Shown piece by piece: positions 5,855 through 8,385 of a stretch of 8,385 nucleotides of DNA (the first letter of the stretch is position 1; the number at the start of each line of letters is the position of its first letter). The DNA is taken from assembly GCA_031259345.1 (NCBI GenBank), contig JAIRLQ010000229.1, positions 1 to 8,385 of the forward strand, written 5' to 3'. Position numbers and translations under genes: made by a program. The notes under the pieces are model-generated. The model saw only the letters and a program-made list of their open reading frames with translations. It was not told where the DNA came from and did no database searches. The stretch is from Treponema sp. GTDB lineage: Bacteria > Spirochaetota > Spirochaetia > Treponematales > Breznakiellaceae.

Positions 5855-7366
5855 ATGGCTGAATATTTGCTGGAAATGCACAATGTGGTTAAGAAATTCT
5901 CAGGCATCCCTGCCCTGCGCAATGTTAATATGCAGTTGAAGAAGGGTGAAATATTGGGAATCTGTGGTGAAAACGGCGCCGGAAAGTCCACATTGATGAA
6001 AATTTTAAGCGGAAGTTATGTATTTGGGGAATATGAAGGGGAGATCATCTTTGAGGGAAAACCGATACAAATAACTTCTGTCCGGGTTGCCGAAAACCTG
6101 GGAATTGAGATGGTGTATCAGGAAATAAACATGGTCCTTGACCTGGACATTGCTGAAAACCTTAATGTCGGCAATTTGCCGGGGAAAGGTCTATTGGTGG
6201 ATTATAAAACCCTATATAAAGAAACGCAGAAAATTTTGGATTATATAAAAATTGACGCCAGCCCGAGATCAAAAACCAGGAATTTAAACAGTGGTCAGAT
6301 GCAGATGATATCTTTAATGCGAGCTTCTATTAAAAACCCCAGAATCCTGGTCCTTGATGAACCGACTTCTGCGCTAACCGATTGGGAAGTAGATATTTTG
6401 ATGTCTGTCCTGGAAGAACTGCGGCAAGAAGGTGTTTCCTGTATTTATATCTCGCATAAACTTGAAGAAATATACCGGATATGCGACCGGGTCATGGTCC
6501 TTCGGGATGGTGAAACAATTTCATGTAATGAGATTGGGAATATAAAACAGGAAAAATTGATTGAAGATATGGTTGGTCGGAGAATAGAAAATTTATATCC
6601 CCAAACTACGGCGAGAACCGGGGATGAAGTGTTCCGGGTAGAGCATTTATCTATACCGCATCCTACCATTAAGGATAAAAACATCATAAGTGATATATCT
6701 TTTAATCTGAAAAAAGGAGAGATCCTTGGAATCGGCGGCTTGGTCGGTTCAGGACGAAGTGAAATATTAGGGGCTCTTTTCGGTCAAATTGTGCGGGGAG
6801 TTAAGAAGGATATATTTATTGATGGTAAGCAGGTGATCGTCAACAAGCCTCGGGACGCAATAGGCCTTGGTATTGGTTTTGTGACGGAAGAACGGAAAAG
6901 AAACGGGATAATATGGATGCTGTCTATCAAGGACAATATGCTCGTAGCCAGTTTGAAGGATATCCCGGGGGTCCTTTTTGTTGATGAAAAAACAGAAAAA
7001 ACTATAGCGGAAAAGGCTTTTGTTCAATTACGGATCAAGGCACCGGGGCTACATACCAAGGTTATTAATCTTTCCGGTGGAAATCAGCAAAAGGTTGTCC
7101 TGTCCAAGTGGTTATTAAAGAATCTGCGGATCCTTTTTATTGATGAACCGACGAAAGGCATTGATGTCGGTTCAAAAGCGGAGATATATAAACTTCTCAG
7201 CGAATTAGTCTTGGGAGGGATGTCCGTATTAATGGTTTCTTCTGATATGCCTGAGCTGATTTCCATGAGCGACAGGTGTATTGTCATAAACAACGGTAAA
7301 ATAACGGGTGAATTTAATAAAAATGAGATAAGTAGCGAAGCAATTATGGCCGCCGCAATAAGATAG
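5855..7366 (+). CDS. Double-domain sugar ABC transporter ATPase (RbsA/MglA/XylG type)
   Basis: This encodes a 503-residue cytoplasmic ATPase with two fused nucleotide-binding domains, the normal length for CUT2 importers. Domain 1 has Walker A GENGAGKST (38-46), Q-loop Gln89, a variant signature LNSGQ (144-148), Walker B ILVLDEP (164-170) with catalytic Glu169, and switch His201. Domain 2 has a degenerate Walker A, GLVGSGRSE (295-303), with Arg replacing the Lys, a canonical signature LSGGNQQK (406-413), Walker B ILFIDEPTKG (426-435) and no switch His. Such asymmetry is usual in RbsA-like proteins, where domain 1's Walker site does the hydrolysis. The stretch after the first Walker A (YEGEIIFEGK) is reminiscent of XylG, but this does not fix the substrate. 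The ribosome-binding site AAAGG lies five bases before ATG. It is the only ATPase in the window, last in the plus operon, and may also energise permease 1. Confidence 0.95.
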   Translation: MAEYLLEMHNVVKKFSGIPALRNVNMQLKKGEILGICGENGAGKSTLMKILSGSYVFGEYEGEIIFEGKPIQITSVRVAENLGIEMVYQEINMVLDLDIAENLNVGNLPGKGLLVDYKTLYKETQKILDYIKIDASPRSKTRNLNSGQMQMISLMRASIKNPRILVLDEPTSALTDWEVDILMSVLEELRQEGVSCIYISHKLEEIYRICDRVMVLRDGETISCNEIGNIKQEKLIEDMVGRRIENLYPQTTARTGDEVFRVEHLSIPHPTIKDKNIISDISFNLKKGEILGIGGLVGSGRSEILGALFGQIVRGVKKDIFIDGKQVIVNKPRDAIGLGIGFVTEERKRNGIIWMLSIKDNMLVASLKDIPGVLFVDEKTEKTIAEKAFVQLRIKAPGLHTKVINLSGGNQQKVVLSKWLLKNLRILFIDEPTKGIDVGSKAEIYKLLSELVLGGMSVLMVSSDMPELISMSDRCIVINNGKITGEFNKNEISSEAIMAAAIR

Positions 7367-7383
7367 ACGCAGCCCTGCCGCTC

Positions 7384-7412
7384 CCTGTTTCGGCAACGGT
7401 TGACGAAACAGG
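7384..7412. terminator. Stem-loop after the ATPase gene
   Basis: CCTGTTTCG (7384-7392) is perfectly complementary to CGAAACAGG (7404-7412); the 11-base loop itself contains CAA/TTG that could extend pairing. It lies 17 bases past the ATPase stop and between two converging units (the operon and the chemotaxis-gene remnant). A transcript end is the natural reading, but no U-tract follows on either strand, so it would need a factor-dependent mechanism or act only as a 3'-end stabiliser. Confidence 0.4.
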
Positions 7413-7459
7413 AAGGATTGGTAACTTCCGGATAGCCCCGGTATGTTCCACCCGACCGC

Positions 7460-7910
7460 TTAAACCGTAAAACCATCCACGATACCGGTTATCCCCTGGA
7501 CGGCCGACTGGGTGCTTTCCGCCAGGGTGGAAAGCCGTCCGGCCCCGTCGGTTTATCTGGGCGATGCTCTTGCCCATTTTCTCCAGATTGCCTGAAATCT
7601 CCTGGGAGTCCCTTTGCAGCTTATTCATCTCTTTGAGCATGGTATCGCTTCCCTGGCTCATCGATTCGGACCCGGTCTTGACCGTGCCGGTAATATCCTT
7701 CATCACCCTGAGGGCCTCTAAAATCTGGCCAGCCCCGGCCTGCTGTTCCTTGATGGCGTTATCGACCTCGGAGACCAGGGGCCCGGTCTCACTGAGCCGG
7801 GCGGATACATGGCCGAAGACCTCTTCTGATGAAGCGGAACTCGTGACAATACGGTCGATGGTCCCCGTAATCTGCTTTCCCAAAAAATAGCGCAAGAATT
7901 CGGAATACAT
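7460..7910 (-). pseudogene. Truncated, frameshifted methyl-accepting chemotaxis protein fragment
   Basis: On the minus strand the frame starting at 7910 reads like the C-terminal helix of a spirochaete-type MCP, from about LGKQITGTIDRIV to GKSIAQIN. It contains regularly spaced small and charged coiled-coil residues (for example EEVFGHVSARL and IKEQQAGAGQILEAL). The frame then breaks near 7541-7555. One base out of phase the family-like ending resumes as GAGRLSTLAESTQSAV through GIVDGFTV and stops at TAA (7460-7462), a net +1 shift. The unshifted frame runs on as unrelated sequence to 7344, into the end of the ATPase gene. Missing are the sensor domain, transmembrane segments, HAMP and the conserved signalling tip, so it cannot be a working receptor. 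The frame is open to about 7966, but residues before LGKQ do not look like MCP. The family call is from recalled sequence style, hence moderate confidence. Confidence 0.75.
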
Positions 7911-7978
7911 ATAGTAAAAGAGAGACAGGTGAAAATTATTTTCAGACGATGAATATTTAACGGCATAGTATTAAAGAT

Positions 7979-8000
7979 CGTCCGCCGTCCGTGGCGGACG
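7979..8000. repeat. 8-bp GC-rich hairpin
   Basis: CGTCCGCC (7979-7986) pairs with GGCGGACG (7993-8000) around a 6-base loop. The loop itself repeats the GTCCG of the stem, so slipped pairings are possible. It lies beyond the open end of the MCP remnant. Confidence 0.5.
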
Positions 8001-8079
8001 CTTCGTAGCAGGTTTTTACAGCCTCAACAGGTCTGTTTGCGCACCCCGGCGAAGTTGGGGACGCCGCCCAAATGTCGTG

Positions 8080-8093
8080 GAACCGAAGGTTCG
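8080..8093. repeat. Triloop hairpin repeat, copy 2 of GAACCGAAGGTTCG
   Basis: These 14 bases are identical to 2449-2462 in the regulator leader. They form a 5-bp stem (GAACC with GGTTC) around a GAA loop; the first copy has a sixth pair. The third similar element at 8139-8153 keeps the ACC-GRA-GGT core. Confidence 0.5.
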
Positions 8094-8138
8094 CTACAGC
8101 CGGAGCATTATGCGCCCTCCCCGCCGGAAGATTCAAGG

Positions 8139-8153
8139 CGGACCGGAGGTCCG
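8139..8153. repeat. Triloop hairpin with ACC-GGA-GGT core
   Basis: CGGACC (8139-8144) pairs with GGTCCG (8148-8153) around GGA. It has the same design as the hairpins at 2448-2462 and 8080-8092: outer bases vary in a compensated way while the central ACC-GRA-GGT stays constant. Confidence 0.45.
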
Positions 8154-8272
8154 ATGAAGGCCCCCCGGACGGCGGAACCGGGAACCCTGACAAGACAGCC
8201 GCTTGTAAAAGCCAGGGCGGGCATTAAAAAGGGGTAACGGAACCTCCAATTCCCCTGAACCTGTCCCTCCCA

Positions 8273-8335
8273 GTAATTCAAAGTTTAAAGAAAGGGTGGT
8301 TCAACCTAAAAAATGACCAAATTGTTTTGAATTAC
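8273..8335. repeat. 10-bp inverted repeat interlocked with the edge repeat
   Basis: GTAATTCAAA (8273-8282) is perfectly complementary to TTTGAATTAC (8326-8335), with partial matching just outside. Its right arm begins at the last base of the left arm of the 20-bp repeat at 8307-8379, so the arms alternate in order A-B-A'-B'. Confidence 0.5.
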
Positions 8336-8379
8336 CAGGTCTTCTTAATGCGTTACGGCAACAATTTGGTCATTTTTTA
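8307..8379. repeat. 20-bp perfect inverted repeat at right edge
   Basis: Positions 8307-8326 are perfectly complementary to 8360-8379, with a 33-base spacer. Each arm contains AAAAAATGACCAAATTG when read inward. As RNA, the right arm ends in six U, giving some resemblance to a bidirectional terminator, but the stem is AT-rich and the loop long. Other readings are the ends of a small mobile element or a regulatory site for a gene beyond the edge. Each arm also contains an ATG that leads into only a few codons before a stop. Confidence 0.55.
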
Positions 8380-8385
8380 CCATAA

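Larger units (their letters stand above)
7967..8272. other. GC-rich gene-free stretch with short hairpins
   Basis: I find no convincing gene in this stretch of about 300 bases. Open frames on both strands (plus 8037-8237 from TTG, minus 7957-8193) are proline-, arginine- and glycine-rich, lack good ribosome-binding sites and match no family I recognise. The stretch carries a string of perfect short hairpins (7979-8000, 8080-8092, 8139-8153) and looks like intergenic repeat material. It is distinctly richer in G and C than the transporter genes to its left. Confidence 0.5.

Noticed and set aside
42..8007. Shared nine bases CGCTTCGTA at both ends (42-50 and 7999-8007), considered as attachment-site or direct-repeat boundaries of an island
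   Set aside because: The match does not extend beyond nine bases, and there is no integrase, transposase or tRNA in the window, so chance or repeat-family similarity is as likely.
8037..8237. Small plus-strand protein starting at TTG 8037
   Set aside because: It has a rare start, no clear ribosome-binding site, a low-complexity Pro/Arg/Gly/Thr-rich product, and overlaps several perfect hairpins; more likely non-coding repeat sequence.
1..8385. CRISPR arrays, tRNA or rRNA genes, transposases, toxin-antitoxin pairs or phage-defence genes
   Set aside because: I looked on both strands and saw no regularly spaced direct repeats, no cloverleaf-like segments and no such protein families.

Overview
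The window holds a divergent ABC-importer locus of the ribose/galactose/xylose (CUT2) type, built around one LacI-family regulator, with a decayed chemotaxis-gene fragment and a gene-free, repeat-rich stretch on the right. The likely host is a spirochaete of the Treponema type. This rests on the style of the methyl-accepting chemotaxis protein (MCP) fragment, the lipoprotein plus non-lipoprotein binding proteins of a diderm, and a general resemblance to Treponema sugar importers. It is a moderate inference from memory, not a database result.

Layout. Positions 1-98 contain a 15-bp perfect hairpin. From 99 to 2236, on the minus strand, an RbsC-type permease is followed by a periplasmic substrate-binding protein (SBP1). 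No ATPase belongs to this arm inside the window. Positions 2237-2629 form the divergent control region: a good sigma70-type promoter for the minus arm, one or two candidate promoters for the regulator, a leader with alternative pairings, and two copies of a palindromic operator. From 2630 to 3664 lies the LacI-family regulator. Positions 3665-3854 carry a promoter with a third, perfect operator copy. From 3855 to 7366 lies a plus-strand operon: lipoprotein SBP2, permease 2, and a double-domain ATPase. From 7367 to about 7966 there is a hairpin and a 5'-truncated, frameshifted MCP remnant. From about 7967 to 8385 I see no convincing gene, only short hairpins and, at the right edge, two interlocked inverted repeats.

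How it fits together. The three control regions share a palindrome with the core TTCACGTGAA (one base changed at the regulator's own copy). In both transporter promoters it sits just downstream of the -10 box, where a bound LacI-type repressor would block initiation. The simplest reading is that the regulator represses both transporter arms and probably itself, and that ligand binding relieves this. The two arms have different binding proteins and permeases, but only one ATPase is visible, so either it serves both permeases or the minus arm's ATPase lies beyond the left edge. The regulator's sensor domain carries sequence landmarks that line up with SBP1, which suggests a related ligand. No catabolic enzyme is present, so the substrate cannot be named. 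Nothing here requires a wholly new type of system; the most unusual parts are the shared-operator wiring with an uneven number of ATPases, the structured regulator leader, and the repeat structures at the right edge.
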